A program made the position numbers and the translations under genes. From the NCBI RefSeq assembly GCF_000688235.1, contig NZ_JHYO01000001.1, positions 124,001 through 188,000 of the forward strand: a stretch of DNA of 64,000 nt, read 5' to 3'. The notes beneath the pieces are model-generated. The model was not told the DNA's origin. It made no database searches and saw only the letters and a program-made list of their open reading frames with translations. Positions 9,349-20,163 of the stretch are shown piece by piece. Positions within the stretch are counted from its first letter, which is position 1. Each line of letters begins with the position of its first letter. The stretch is from Terasakiella pusilla DSM 6293 (GTDB lineage Bacteria; Pseudomonadota; Alphaproteobacteria; Rhodospirillales; Terasakiellaceae).

Positions 9349-9572
9349 AATTTTAGTCTCCTAAGTGTGTCAGAGCGAACATGTGTCGCTGTTGAGGAGA
9401 AAATAGGCCGACTCACTCAAAGAAACAATTGAACCAATAGTAAAATTATTGTGTCCAAATTTGTTATAATCCGGCCTTGCATTTTGGCAGCGATGTCACA
9501 GTACTGTCATGAAAGAGTCTCCCTTTCACGTTAAAATAAACACACCACCATCATAAACAGGGAATGAGTGAA

Positions 9573-9809
9573 ATGTGGTTTTTTAAAAATGAACTGACAA
9601 AAGATCGTGCCGTGTTGCCCCTTGCCAGTCTTGGCACCCTAAAGGCCTATGAGCCCCAACGCTGGATTTGCGAATGTTCCAGCTTTATCTACAACCCCGC
9701 GACCATGGGCGGTCTTGCCTTTGAAGAACTGGGTAAAAAATGGAAATGCCCCTGCTGCGGAGCCAAGAAAAAGGCCTTCCGTAAAACCGATCAGCGTTCT
9801 GTTTCCTGA
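9573..9809 (+). CDS. Rubredoxin-like small metal-binding protein with unusual cysteine spacing
   Basis: Starting at the second ATG (9573), which sits at a proper distance from AGGGA, the product has 78 residues; the ATG at 9564 abuts that site. Residues 31-66 follow rubredoxin order: W-I-C-E-C-S-S-F-I-Y-N-P, then G-G-L-A-F-E-E-L, then W-K-C-P-C-C-G-A. The second knuckle (C59, C62) is canonical, with an extra C61. The first is C33-x-C35 rather than CxxC, so the second ligand is shifted by one. It may bind iron or zinc in the cytoplasm. Electron-transfer partners are not evident nearby. Confidence 0.7.
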   Translation: MWFFKNELTKDRAVLPLASLGTLKAYEPQRWICECSSFIYNPATMGGLAFEELGKKWKCPCCGAKKKAFRKTDQRSVS

Positions 9810-9837
9810 TCCTTGGCACCGTCCCCCAAAAAAATAT

Positions 9838-9876
9838 AAAAAAAGGCCGCTACCTTTTGCAGTAGCGACCTTTTTC
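9838..9876. terminator. Bidirectional terminator between the rubredoxin-like gene and groEL
   Basis: GGCCGCTAC (9845-9853) pairs with GTAGCGACC (9862-9870) with one mismatch. The stem is flanked by A-runs on one side and T-runs on the other, so it can end transcripts from both directions; for groEL on the minus strand it is followed by seven T. Confidence 0.85.
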
Positions 9877-9909
9877 TTTGCGTTAAAGCGTATGCAATAA
9901 GCGTCGGAC

Positions 9910-11556
<1,647 letters not shown>

Positions 11557-11613
11557 TTAGCTAGACCCTTATTTAAGCAGTCAAAAGATAGGATGGTTTG
11601 TGTCGTTTAAGGC

Positions 11614-11904
11614 TTAGCCTTCGATCACACCCATGATGTCAGTTTCTTTCATGATCAACAGATCTTCGCCGTCAACCTTGATCTCTGTGCCGGACCATTT
11701 GCCGAACAGAACCTTGTCGCCAGCTTTAACGTCAAGCGCAACGAATTCACCGTTGTCACCGCGTACACCAGAACCAACAGCGATAACTACGCCTTCAGAT
11801 GGTTTTTCTTGCGCTGCTTCCGGCAGAATGATGCCGCCAGCAGTTTTAGTTTCTTGCTCTACGCGTTTTACGAGGACGCGATCGTGCAGAGGACGAAATT
11901 TCAT
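11614..11904 (-). CDS. groES: Co-chaperonin GroES
   Basis: The chosen start ([17 protein letters not shown] at 11904) gives 96 residues, the usual GroES length. A GGAG site lies about ten bases upstream; the frame could extend nine codons further but that start lacks support. The mobile loop ([21 protein letters not shown]) that grips GroEL is near residues 17-37. It caps the GroEL chamber. It is the first gene of the operon, about 50 bases after the CIRCE element. Confidence 0.98.
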   Translation of the reverse strand: MKFRPLHDRVLVKRVEQETKTAGGIILPEAAQEKPSEGVVIAVGSGVRGDNGEFVALDVKAGDKVLFGKWSGTEIKVDGEDLLIMKETDIMGVIEG

Positions 11905-11956
11905 GGTTTTAAACTCCGTGATAGTCACCAAAGTAATGACCCGAACGAGTCAATGA

Positions 11957-11983
11957 TTAGCACTCGTTAGGTCCGAGTGCTAA
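11957..11983 (-). promoter_or_regulatory. CIRCE element, HrcA operator of groESL
   Basis: TTAGCACTC at 11957-11965 and GAGTGCTAA at 11975-11983 are separated by nine bases, an exact match to the CIRCE consensus. HrcA binds this inverted repeat and represses chaperonin genes until heat or unfolded protein titrates it. hrcA itself is not in the window. Confidence 0.97.
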
Positions 11984-12033
11984 CAGAGTTAAGAGGAGAC
12001 CGTAAAACTGTCAAGGATTGAATCGTTATTTTT

Positions 12034-13674
12034 TTATTTCCCGCGACGATCCAGCAGGCTGAGATCCCCCTCCAACAGGCGGCTATCAAACAAAATGAAG
12101 TGCCCACCACGGAAATCTTCGACATGCTTCACTGCCGGATGGTCCGGTGCATCCCGTTTCCACAAGGTTAGCACGACACTGTTCGGATGCGCGCCAACCC
12201 ATTCATCAATCGAATAGCCCGAACGACTGGTTGCAAGTTCCTGAACCGGTTTTTCAAGCCGTCCCAAAAACTGGAAGGTGCCATGATATTTGCCAACGAA
12301 AGCCACATCATCTCCACGATCCTGAAAGGTCTTGATCTTGTTGGAAAGCTCATGCAGATCGAACTCTTCATAAAGATAGGGGGCAAGGGCCAGATGCAAG
12401 GTCACCACAAAAGTGGACATCAACACCGTTAACCCCACCACCGACTGCACAACCGACTTTAACGGACGCACCAGCAAATATAATGCCACGAGAACGGTTA
12501 GCCCCATCCAGTATGTCGGCAGATACCCCACCCAGTCGGGTAATTTTTTAAGTGGCAAATACGGGACGGCAACCACCACCATCCCAAGCACCGCAAAAAA
12601 CCCGGCTGGTAACAGGCGCCCCAGTCGACTGTCCGACAAATCCGATTGCCATAGCCAACGTGACATCAAAAAGGCACTCGCCGGAAAGATCGGCAAGAGA
12701 TAGTGCAACTGCTTGCCACTGATCAGGGAGAAAGCGAAAAAGATCGGCACAAACCAGAGAATACAAAAACGCGACGCCGATTCAGACCAGAGCGTCCCGA
12801 CGGATCGCCACGCACTGCGCCACATGGTTGGCCAGATCGCCCACGGCAACAATAGCGGCCCAATGACGGCGAGATACCACCACCACGGACGGGCATGGGC
12901 GAAAGACTCGACCACACGGCCAGCCGTCTGCCCCCAGAAAATGGCGTTGCGATATTCTTCCCCGCCATAAATGCCGGCAGGCACGGCCCAGGCAAGCCCG
13001 ATGACTGCCCCGCCCAAGACCCCCAGCACAATCCGGCCGTACCACGCTTTCCACGCACCATATTGCTGTTTCACCAAACCTTCACGGTCCCAAACCGGGG
13101 CCAACAGGGCCACAGGCAGAACCTGCAACAAAATGACCGGCCCTTTGGCCAGAATGCCCAGACCAATCGCCAAACCAAAATAGACCCAGCCTTTGCCGCC
13201 GCCGTCGCGCCACGCAACCAAGACACCATACAGCGCCCACAAGGTACAGGCCGCAACCAGCATGTCAAACATGGTAACGGTGGTAAAGATGGTCCAGAAA
13301 GCCGCACCCAACAACACGATAGGGGACAGGTCAGCAATCATCGGCTCGTCCGGCCAGAGCTTTTGCGCCATAGATCGCGTCAAAAACAAACACGCCAAGC
13401 CAAACAACGGGGCGACCAGAGGCGGCCACCATTCGTTCATCCCAAAGACGGCCCAACCCGCGTTCATCAACCAAAACAGCAAGGGCGGTTTATGGCTGTA
13501 GGTTTCCCCATTCAGGTGCGGGACAATATAATCGCCATCCAGCCACATTTCCCACGCAACAGCAAGGTAGCGGGTTTCATCCACGGGCAAAGCCGGGCGA
13601 TAGGCAATCGCAAAAGCGACCAGCACAGCCCACAAAAAAGTAAAGAGGAGAGGAGACCAGTTTTTTTGGATCAT
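12034..13674 (-). CDS. Membrane glycosyltransferase of the ArnT/PMT family (GT39/GT83-like)
   Basis: The 546-residue protein is strongly hydrophobic with about a dozen membrane segments. After the first helix comes the acidic motif region (PVDETRYLAVAWEMW, about residues 29-43) and HLNGETYSHKPPLLFW near 54-69, the arrangement seen in ArnT-type enzymes that move a sugar from an undecaprenyl carrier to lipid A or another acceptor on the periplasmic face. A soluble C-terminal part follows near residue 440. It is downstream of a GT2 enzyme likely to make the lipid-linked sugar, separated from it by a VTT protein. The sugar and acceptor are not known. Confidence 0.85.
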   Translation of the reverse strand: MIQKNWSPLLFTFLWAVLVAFAIAYRPALPVDETRYLAVAWEMWLDGDYIVPHLNGETYSHKPPLLFWLMNAGWAVFGMNEWWPPLVAPLFGLACLFLTRSMAQKLWPDEPMIADLSPIVLLGAAFWTIFTTVTMFDMLVAACTLWALYGVLVAWRDGGGKGWVYFGLAIGLGILAKGPVILLQVLPVALLAPVWDREGLVKQQYGAWKAWYGRIVLGVLGGAVIGLAWAVPAGIYGGEEYRNAIFWGQTAGRVVESFAHARPWWWYLAVIGPLLLPWAIWPTMWRSAWRSVGTLWSESASRFCILWFVPIFFAFSLISGKQLHYLLPIFPASAFLMSRWLWQSDLSDSRLGRLLPAGFFAVLGMVVVAVPYLPLKKLPDWVGYLPTYWMGLTVLVALYLLVRPLKSVVQSVVGLTVLMSTFVVTLHLALAPYLYEEFDLHELSNKIKTFQDRGDDVAFVGKYHGTFQFLGRLEKPVQELATSRSGYSIDEWVGAHPNSVVLTLWKRDAPDHPAVKHVEDFRGGHFILFDSRLLEGDLSLLDRRGK

Positions 13675-13712
13675 CGGTACAACGTCTGTTTCAGGCAGTC
13701 GGCTGCCTTTGG

Positions 13713-14429
13713 TTACATTTTAGTCTCGCCATCACGCACGATGGCATCGGCTGTTTGCTCGTCACCCGCCAGCTGCGTTTCAATGTCACGACCCAGCGTT
13801 TTCCCCTGACGGTAGCGGCGATACAAATAAACGCCCAATATGCCAGAGATAACGAAAAGAATCACGCTCAACGCAATATTCCATTCCGTATTGAGCTCAA
13901 TACCGCTGCCTGCCAAGGCAAAAACCAGCGTCTGGGGGACATACCCCACCATAGAGCCCGCGATAAAAGCAAACGGCGACACACCAGAAACACCGGCCGC
14001 CGCACTGGTCGCCATATTATTGCCGACAGGTAAAAGACGAATTAACAAGGTCATGGCAAACGGGCTGTCTTTCAAGAAATCATCAACCCGTTTAATCTTG
14101 CGCGGAAACTTGCGTTTCACCCACGCGCGCCCAAAAAAGCGGGCGTAAAAAAATGTCAGGAGACAACCCAGCGTCACCGCCAGCAGCGCAATACTTAGCC
14201 CCTTGATCACCCCAAAGGCATAACCGCCCAAAAAGGCGACGACCTGACGCGGAAAACCGACAGCCGCCAACAAGCCCCCGATAGAGATAAAGACAAACCA
14301 GCCTTTTATTCCCTGCCCGCGCACATTGTTATCAATCCAGCTTTTATCAATTCCGCGCGACAACAGGTATGCCGCCCCTGCCAGCACCATCAGGAACATC
14401 AGCCCCTTGATGAAAACCTTATAATTCAT
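13713..14429 (-). CDS. TVP38/TMEM64 (VTT domain) membrane protein
   Basis: The 238-residue protein has an N-terminal helix (about 7-25), then the VTT/DedA-superfamily core: GFPRQVVAFLGGYAFGV near 58-74, FYARFFGRAWVKRKFP near 95-110, and RLLPVGNNMATSAAAGVSGVSPFAFIAGSMVGY near 131-163. DedA-superfamily members move phospholipids or undecaprenyl phosphate across membranes. Its place between two glycosyltransferases suggests carrier-lipid recycling or flipping, which is inference. Its start overlaps the stop of the GT2 gene (ATGA). Confidence 0.88.
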   Translation of the reverse strand: MNYKVFIKGLMFLMVLAGAAYLLSRGIDKSWIDNNVRGQGIKGWFVFISIGGLLAAVGFPRQVVAFLGGYAFGVIKGLSIALLAVTLGCLLTFFYARFFGRAWVKRKFPRKIKRVDDFLKDSPFAMTLLIRLLPVGNNMATSAAAGVSGVSPFAFIAGSMVGYVPQTLVFALAGSGIELNTEWNIALSVILFVISGILGVYLYRRYRQGKTLGRDIETQLAGDEQTADAIVRDGETKM

Positions 14430-15163
14430 GGAGCCTTCCGCTCGATAATCACGGGCACTTTACCACGGCTTTGCAGCCATTTAACGCCCATAATATCGAC
14501 GATGCCGACCCACAAACGGTTCCACATCCCATATTTAGAAACACCGCGTTCACGCGCGCGGTGATTAACCACCACCGACTGCACCCGCCCGCCGCGACGG
14601 ATCATCAAGGCCGGGAGAAAACGGTGCATATGATTAAAATACGGCAAATCAAGGAAGGCTACGCGGGTAAAGACCTTCAGGCCACAGCCTGTGTCCGGCG
14701 TATCATCGCCCAACAGCTTGGCGCGGATTTTGTTGGCATTGCGCGATTGCCACAGCTTAAATGCACTGTCATGACGCTTGGCACGCCAGCCTGCCATCAA
14801 CACTAAATCCTGATCGTCGGCCTTGATCAATTCATCATACAACGCCGGAATATCAGCAGGATCGTTTTGTCCATCGCCATCCAGCGTGGCGATCACACGA
14901 CCATCAGCCTGTTTAACCCCACTGCGCACCGCTGTGCTTTGACCACAAGAGTCACGGTGGGTCACGATCTTTAAACGATCTGTTTTTGCCTGCATGTCCA
15001 ACAAGCGTTGCGGCGTGTCATCGTCGCTGCCATCATCTACATAAACAATCTGATATTCCAGTTTACCGTCGAGGGCTGCCATGATTTCTTCAATCAAGGG
15101 CTGGATGTTTTCCGCTTCATTCTTAACCGGAACAACGACAGATAGTTCGATGGGCGCTGACAT
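14426..15163 (-). CDS. Glycosyltransferase family 2, polyprenyl-phosphate sugar synthase-like
   Basis: The chosen ATG (MSAPIELSVVVPVKNEAENI) gives 245 residues; an upstream in-frame ATG at 15190 lacks a ribosome-binding site. The GT-A fold motifs are VVVPVKNEAENI near 9-20, VDDGSDDDT near 44-52, and the metal-binding LDGDGQNDP near 91-99. No C-terminal membrane helices are present, unlike ArnC or GtrB, so it resembles the shorter Dpm1-type synthases. It probably charges undecaprenyl phosphate with a sugar that the ArnT-like enzyme uses. First gene of the three-gene operon. Confidence 0.88.
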   Translation of the reverse strand: MSAPIELSVVVPVKNEAENIQPLIEEIMAALDGKLEYQIVYVDDGSDDDTPQRLLDMQAKTDRLKIVTHRDSCGQSTAVRSGVKQADGRVIATLDGDGQNDPADIPALYDELIKADDQDLVLMAGWRAKRHDSAFKLWQSRNANKIRAKLLGDDTPDTGCGLKVFTRVAFLDLPYFNHMHRFLPALMIRRGGRVQSVVVNHRARERGVSKYGMWNRLWVGIVDIMGVKWLQSRGKVPVIIERKAP

Positions 15164-15360
15164 ATAAATTGGGACCTGCGTGCATTGCAATAAAAACGCC
15201 GCGCATTATGGCCTTTTCGCCGATTTTGTCCACCTAATTCCGACAGACGGACATCCCTATCCTTGGTTTATCAGAACGACTTGCCGTTCTCTTTCCGCAA
15301 AAATTTCTTTTCTGCCTCCTAAAATTCTCTATACCTGTAGCAAATAAACAGGAGTCATGA

Positions 15361-15783
15361 ATGTCGGATACCTATGCAGGGGATATCACCCCTAACGAAG
15401 CCTGGACGATCTTGCAAGAAAACGAACAGGCCGTTCTAATCGATGTGCGCACCACTGCCGAATGGGCATGGGTGGGTCAGGTTGATCTCAGCTCTCTCTC
15501 CAAATCCCATCATTGTGTCGAATGGGTCAGCTTCCCCAGTGGGTCAGCAAACGAGAACTTTGTTGAAGAAGTGCAGGCACGGGTCACAGACACCACAGCC
15601 CCGGTTCTCTTGCTCTGTCGCTCCGGTGTGCGTTCCAAATATGCAGCCATCGCCCTGAGCGCCGCTGGCTATCAGACCTGCTACAATATTGCAGGCGGGT
15701 TTGAAGGGGACAAAAACGAGGCACAGCATCGCGGCACCGTCAACGGCTGGAAAGTTGCAGGACTGGCGTGGGCGCAGGGCTAA
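15361..15783 (+). CDS. Rhodanese-like sulfurtransferase
   Basis: This 140-residue single-domain rhodanese carries LIDVRTTAEW near residues 27-36 and the active-site loop CRSGVRS near 83-89, with Cys as the persulfide-carrying nucleophile. A larger than usual segment between these (QVDLSSLSKSHHCVEWVSFP) resembles the form common in alphaproteobacteria. It presumably moves sulfane sulfur or acts in thiol redox in the cytoplasm. The start has an AGGAG site. Its TAA shares the bases CTAA with the stop of the convergent patatin gene. Confidence 0.93.
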   Translation: MSDTYAGDITPNEAWTILQENEQAVLIDVRTTAEWAWVGQVDLSSLSKSHHCVEWVSFPSGSANENFVEEVQARVTDTTAPVLLLCRSGVRSKYAAIALSAAGYQTCYNIAGGFEGDKNEAQHRGTVNGWKVAGLAWAQG

Positions 15784-16805
15784 ATCCTGAAGTGTTCGCG
15801 CAAGTTGATGGAAGAGGTACGTTGGATGGCGGCGCGGTGATCGCCTAAAAACTGATCCGCGCCCCGGCGTCCCTCTTCAAACAAAGTAGAGAGCATGGAC
15901 CAATCCGGTGTCATTTCACTGCCCGGATTTTGTTTGGATGTGACAGCCGTACCATCAATCAAATGAAAACGGTGCCGTGCCAGACGCCGCGCTTTGCCAT
16001 TTAAGGCAATGCTGGATTGAGAAATATCACGCCCTTCCTCGATCAATTCAATTTCACGGCGCAACGACTGCGAAAAAGATAAGTGGCTCAGGTGCGTGCG
16101 TACCCCGCCGATATGGGAAGGCAGTTGAAACCCATCCACCGGACTGATCTGGACCAGCAATGTATCATTGGTATTGGACTGAAAGATCACGGGGCGAATA
16201 GCCGGATTTGCTGAAAACCCGCCGTCCCAATAAGGTTCCCCATCGATCACCACGGATTTAGAGAAAAACGGCAAACAGGTTGAGGCCAAGATCACCTCAA
16301 GTGATAAATCTTCGTTGCAAAAAATACGCGCACTGCCATTGGACACTTGTGTCGCGGCGATATAAAGACCAAACGGGCTATGTTCGCGCAAGGCTGGAAA
16401 ATCGATTTGATCTTTGAGGATTTTACGAAGCGGGTCAAAATCCAGCGGGTTTGGGTCAAAGGGCATCATCATCATGCCGTTCATGGCCCAGTTCATCAGG
16501 CTTGTGGACGTCCCCGGCACGGTTAAAAAATCACCCGCTTTCGAGATCGCTTTCCAGACGCTTTCCAGTTTAGCCCGCGCACCTTGGGTGCCATCTTCCA
16601 TGTAACCTTGCGCCATGGCAACAGCGTTGACCGCCCCCGCACTTGTGCCGCTGATGGTATCAAAGGAAAGGCCGTCGTCTTCCAACAAGCGGTCCAGCAC
16701 GCCCCATGTGTAAGCCCCATGGGCGCCGCCGCCCTGAAGCGCGAGGTTTAATTGCTTGTAGCGCGATCCGCCCAAGCCCAAGGCGTTGAGTGTTTCTTCC
16801 AACAT
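15780..16805 (-). CDS. Patatin-like phospholipase
   Basis: Beginning at MLEETLNALGLGG (341 residues) the protein has all patatin hallmarks: oxyanion loop LQGGGAHGAYTWG near 21-33, nucleophile elbow GTSAG near 55-59, and catalytic Asp in DGGFSANP near 190-197. It is a Ser-Asp dyad lipid acyl hydrolase of the RssA/YchK-like bacterial type, acting on phospholipids or storage-granule lipids. The frame is open for another 20 codons upstream, but no good ribosome-binding site favours that start. The gene is convergent with the rhodanese and separate from leuB by a terminator. Confidence 0.92.
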   Translation of the reverse strand: MLEETLNALGLGGSRYKQLNLALQGGGAHGAYTWGVLDRLLEDDGLSFDTISGTSAGAVNAVAMAQGYMEDGTQGARAKLESVWKAISKAGDFLTVPGTSTSLMNWAMNGMMMMPFDPNPLDFDPLRKILKDQIDFPALREHSPFGLYIAATQVSNGSARIFCNEDLSLEVILASTCLPFFSKSVVIDGEPYWDGGFSANPAIRPVIFQSNTNDTLLVQISPVDGFQLPSHIGGVRTHLSHLSFSQSLRREIELIEEGRDISQSSIALNGKARRLARHRFHLIDGTAVTSKQNPGSEMTPDWSMLSTLFEEGRRGADQFLGDHRAAIQRTSSINLREHFRI

Positions 16806-16866
16806 GATAGGGACAATATACCACTTTTCCCCGGTTGCATGTGAATTTTTTGTGCAGCGCAACAAA

Positions 16867-16899
16867 AAAGCCCGACCTGCAAAAAACAGATCGGGCTTT
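16867..16899 (-). terminator. Rho-independent terminator of leuB
   Basis: Thirteen-base arms at 16867-16879 and 16887-16899 pair with a single mismatch, and on the minus strand the stem runs into TTTTTTG. It begins 20 bases past the leuB stop, just upstream of the patatin gene. Confidence 0.88.
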
Positions 16900-16919
16900 C
16901 TATAGATTTGGAAACAGGC

Positions 16920-18029
16920 TTAAACCAGTTTATCCAATTCTGTAATCAGGGCATCACCCATGGCGTTACAGCCGACTTGTTTCATGCCAGCTTGCATGAT
17001 GTCGCCTGTACGAACGCCGGCGCCCAGTACGTTTTCAACGCCTTGATCCAGCAGGTCAGCTTCTGCCCCCATGTCAAAGCTATAGCGCAAGCACATGGAG
17101 AAGGACAGAATGGTCGCCAGCGGGTTCGCAAGGTCTTGACCCGCGATATCCGGTGCAGAACCGTGTACCGGCTCGTACATGGCGCGGACTTTACCGTTTT
17201 CATCCTTACCGGACAAAGACGCAGACGGCAGCATCCCCAAGGACCCGGTCAGCATCGCAGCGCAATCGGACAGCAGATCCCCAAACAGGTTGTCTGTCAG
17301 GATCACGTCAAATTGTTTCGGGTTACGCACCAGCTGCATCGCGCAGTTGTCAGCATACATATGTTCCAGTTGAACGTCGGCATATTCTTCTGCATGCAGT
17401 TTTGTAACCACTTCACGCCAGAATTTACCGGATTCCATCACGTTTGCTTTTTCAACGCTGTGAACTTTGTTGCCGCGTTTTTTCGCCAGATCAAACGCCA
17501 CGTGGGCCGCGCGAATGATTTCAGCATCCGTATAAACTTGCGTATCAAAGCCTTTACGACCACCACCCGGCAGGTCTTCAACGCCGCGCGGCTCGCCAAA
17601 GTACACACCAGACGTCAGTTCGCGCAGGATCATAATGTCCAGACCCTTAACGACGTCGTTTTTCAGCGTAGAGCTATCCACCAACGCATCAAACACAAGC
17701 GCAGGACGCAGGTTGGCAAACAGGTCCAGTTCTTTACGAAGACGCAGCAGACCGGCTTCGGGGCGGGCGTGACGTTCTACGTTGTCCCATTTCGGGCCGC
17801 CAACAGCACCCAGCATAACCGCGTCCGCATCCAAAGCGTCCTGAATGGTTTCGTCCGTGACTGCACATTTGTGAGCTTCGTAACACGCGCCACCCACAAG
17901 GGCTTCATTGACGTTGAAGTTTACTGAACGGTTTTTCGCCAACCAATCAATGATTTTGCGAACCTGACCCATTACTTCCGGACCAATACCATCACCCGCC
18001 AAGAATAAGAGGTTTTTAGCGTCAGACAT
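16920..18029 (-). CDS. leuB: 3-isopropylmalate dehydrogenase
   Basis: The 369-residue protein is LeuB over its length: [14 protein letters not shown] at the N-terminus, [15 protein letters not shown] near residues 95-109, YFGEPRG near 142-148, and the metal/substrate region [15 protein letters not shown] near 245-259. It oxidises and decarboxylates 3-isopropylmalate to 2-oxoisocaproate with NAD+, the third step of leucine synthesis. It is last in leuCDB and is separated from leuD by 90 bases with two hairpins. Confidence 0.98.
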   Translation of the reverse strand: MSDAKNLLFLAGDGIGPEVMGQVRKIIDWLAKNRSVNFNVNEALVGGACYEAHKCAVTDETIQDALDADAVMLGAVGGPKWDNVERHARPEAGLLRLRKELDLFANLRPALVFDALVDSSTLKNDVVKGLDIMILRELTSGVYFGEPRGVEDLPGGGRKGFDTQVYTDAEIIRAAHVAFDLAKKRGNKVHSVEKANVMESGKFWREVVTKLHAEEYADVQLEHMYADNCAMQLVRNPKQFDVILTDNLFGDLLSDCAAMLTGSLGMLPSASLSGKDENGKVRAMYEPVHGSAPDIAGQDLANPLATILSFSMCLRYSFDMGAEADLLDQGVENVLGAGVRTGDIMQAGMKQVGCNAMGDALITELDKLV

Positions 18030-18054
18030 TTTTTTCTATTCCTTAAACAAAGCC

Positions 18055-18113
18055 GTCCCTGCCGAAGCAGGGACCGCTGAACTGTAATAAATGTCCCTGT
18101 GTCGCTCAGGGAC
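18055..18113. repeat. Tandem stem-loops with identical arms between leuD and leuB
   Basis: Two hairpins use the same 7-base arms, GTCCCTG and CAGGGAC: one at 18055-18074 with loop CCGAAG, the other at 18093-18113 with loop TGTCGCT. They lie in the only sizeable gap of the leu operon. They may stabilise processed mRNA or tune leuB expression; neither is followed by a T-run on the minus strand. Confidence 0.65.
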
Positions 18114-18119
18114 TGAATT

Positions 18120-18734
18120 TTATGAACGGGCCATCCACGGCATGGATTGCGCGTACTGATCTTCAAATGACTGGATCTTGTCTTCTTTTTGAAGAGTCAA
18201 GCCAACGTCATCCAGACCTTCAAGCAGACAGTGCTTGCGGAACGGGTCCACATCAAATTTGATGCAGCCGCCATCCGGGCCTTTAATCTCTTGGTTTTCC
18301 AGATCAATGGTGATCGTTGCATTGGCACCGCGTGAGGCGTCATCCATCAACTTGTCCACATCTTCCTTCGGAAGACGGATCGGCAGGATGCCGTTTTTGA
18401 AACAGTTGTTGTGGAAGATGTCTGCAAAGCTGGTAGAGATAATGCAACGGATGCCAAAGTCAGCAATCGCCCAAGGCGCATGCTCACGAGAGGAGCCACA
18501 ACCGAAGTTGTCACCCGCGATGATGATCTGTGCTTTGCGATACGGTTCTTTGTTCAGGATAAAGTCCGGCTTTTCTGTACCGTCCTGATTGAAACGCATT
18601 TCATCAAACAGGTTGGCACCCAGACCAGAGCGTTTGATGGTTTTGAGGAACAGTTTAGGGATGATCATATCGGTATCGATGTTGATCAACGGCATCGGCG
18701 CTGCGATACCAGTCAGTGTGGTGAACTTTTCCAT
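18120..18734 (-). CDS. leuD: 3-isopropylmalate dehydratase small subunit
   Basis: The 204-residue protein has the LeuD swivel-domain signatures: [16 protein letters not shown] near residues 18-33 and [16 protein letters not shown] near 73-88, which contributes to the substrate site facing the iron-sulfur subunit LeuC. Together they isomerise 2- to 3-isopropylmalate. Its ATG follows the leuC stop by four bases, typical for translational coupling of a two-subunit enzyme. Confidence 0.98.
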   Translation of the reverse strand: MEKFTTLTGIAAPMPLINIDTDMIIPKLFLKTIKRSGLGANLFDEMRFNQDGTEKPDFILNKEPYRKAQIIIAGDNFGCGSSREHAPWAIADFGIRCIISTSFADIFHNNCFKNGILPIRLPKEDVDKLMDDASRGANATITIDLENQEIKGPDGGCIKFDVDPFRKHCLLEGLDDVGLTLQKEDKIQSFEDQYAQSMPWMARS

Positions 18735-18738
18735 GTTC

Positions 18739-20163
18739 TTAGTTCCCCTCTTTCAACAATTCGCGCACATCTGTCAGCTTGCCTGTGATGGCAGCCGCCG
18801 CAGCCATTGCCGGGCTGACCAAATGTGTACGGGAATCACGGCCCTGACGGCCTTCAAAGTTACGGTTGGATGTGGAAGCGCAACGCTCTCCCGGTGCCAG
18901 ACGGTCATCGTTCATCGCCAGACACATGGAACAGCCCGCCTCACGCCAGTCAAAACCGGCTTCGGTGAAGATTTTATCCAGACCTTCTTCTTCCGCAATC
19001 TCTTTCACCAGACCAGAGCCCGGCACGACCATCGCGTTCATGCCTTCAGCCACTTTACGGCCTTTGGCAACGGCAGCAGCCGCGCGCAAGTCTTCAATAC
19101 GGCCGTTTGTACAAGACCCGATAAAGACGCGTGTCACTTCGATCTCGTTCAACGGTGTACCCGCTTCCAGCCCCATGTAAGCCAACGCACGTTCAATCGC
19201 GCCCGCTTTACCTGCATCACGCGCATCAGACGGAGACGGGACTTTAGCTGTAATCGGCAGCGCATCTTCCGGGCTGGTGCCCCAAGTTACGAACGGAACC
19301 AGCTCATCAGCTTTGATGATGATGGTTGTGTCGTAAACCGCACCTTCATCAGACGTCAGTGTGCGCCAGTATTTTTCCGCCGCTTCAAACGCTGCACCCT
19401 TCGGCGCCATCGGACGACCACGAACATAATCGATCGTTTTGTCATCAACCGCGATCAGGCCCGCACGTGCACCGCCTTCAATCGCCATGTTACAAACGGT
19501 CATGCGGCCTTCCATGGACAGATCCATGATCGCCTGACCGGTAAATTCAATCACACTGCCTGTACCGCCTGCAGTCCCGATTTTGCCGATGATCGCCAAA
19601 ACAAGGTCTTTCGCAGTCACGCCATCCGGCAACGCGCCTTCAACACGGACTTCCATGTTTTTAGATTTTTTCTGCAAGAGCGTTTGCGTTGCAAGAACGT
19701 GCTCTACTTCAGATGTCCCGATCCCGAAAGCCAGGGAACCAAACGCGCCATGTGTCGCTGTGTGACTATCGCCACAAACGATTGTCGCGCCCGGCAACGT
19801 GAAGCCTTGTTCCGGCCCTACAATATGCACCACACCTTGACGAAGGTCGTCCATCGCGAAGTAAGGAACGCCAAATTCAGCAACGTTCTTTTCCAGAGCT
19901 TCCACCTGAATACGTGATTCTTCGTTGGTAATCACAATCCCGTTGGAACGGTCAGAAGTCGGGACGTTGTGGTCGGCGACGGCGAGGGTGAGTTCCGGGT
20001 GACGAACCTTGCGCCCCGACATACGTAGGCCTTCAAAAGCCTGCGGGGAGGTCACTTCGTGAACCATGTGACGATCGATAAAGATCAGGCTTGTGCCGTC
20101 ATCTTGTGTTTCGATCAAATGGTTGTCCCAGATCTTGTCAAACAGTGTGCGGGGGTTGCCCAT
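18739..20163 (-). CDS. leuC: 3-isopropylmalate dehydratase large subunit
   Basis: The 474-residue aconitase-family protein has [12 protein letters not shown] near residues 132-143, the cluster-ligating FIGSCTNGR near 345-353, and a second cysteine pair in GCSMCLAMN near 407-415, giving the three ligands of a 4Fe-4S cluster. The sequence starts [16 protein letters not shown] as usual. First gene of leuCDB. A GGAG site precedes the ATG, and the 5' leader (20196-20271) contains three dyad structures that may mediate regulation. Confidence 0.98.
   Translation of the reverse strand: MGNPRTLFDKIWDNHLIETQDDGTSLIFIDRHMVHEVTSPQAFEGLRMSGRKVRHPELTLAVADHNVPTSDRSNGIVITNEESRIQVEALEKNVAEFGVPYFAMDDLRQGVVHIVGPEQGFTLPGATIVCGDSHTATHGAFGSLAFGIGTSEVEHVLATQTLLQKKSKNMEVRVEGALPDGVTAKDLVLAIIGKIGTAGGTGSVIEFTGQAIMDLSMEGRMTVCNMAIEGGARAGLIAVDDKTIDYVRGRPMAPKGAAFEAAEKYWRTLTSDEGAVYDTTIIIKADELVPFVTWGTSPEDALPITAKVPSPSDARDAGKAGAIERALAYMGLEAGTPLNEIEVTRVFIGSCTNGRIEDLRAAAAVAKGRKVAEGMNAMVVPGSGLVKEIAEEEGLDKIFTEAGFDWREAGCSMCLAMNDDRLAPGERCASTSNRNFEGRQGRDSRTHLVSPAMAAAAAITGKLTDVRELLKEGN

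Noticed and set aside
9429-9470. Sigma-70 promoter around TATAAT at 9465-9470
   Set aside because: The -10 is perfect but no -35 lies at 16-18 bases, so I did not call it.
18589-19917. 442-codon open frame opposite leuC and leuD
   Set aside because: It spans two well-supported genes and has no recognisable product.
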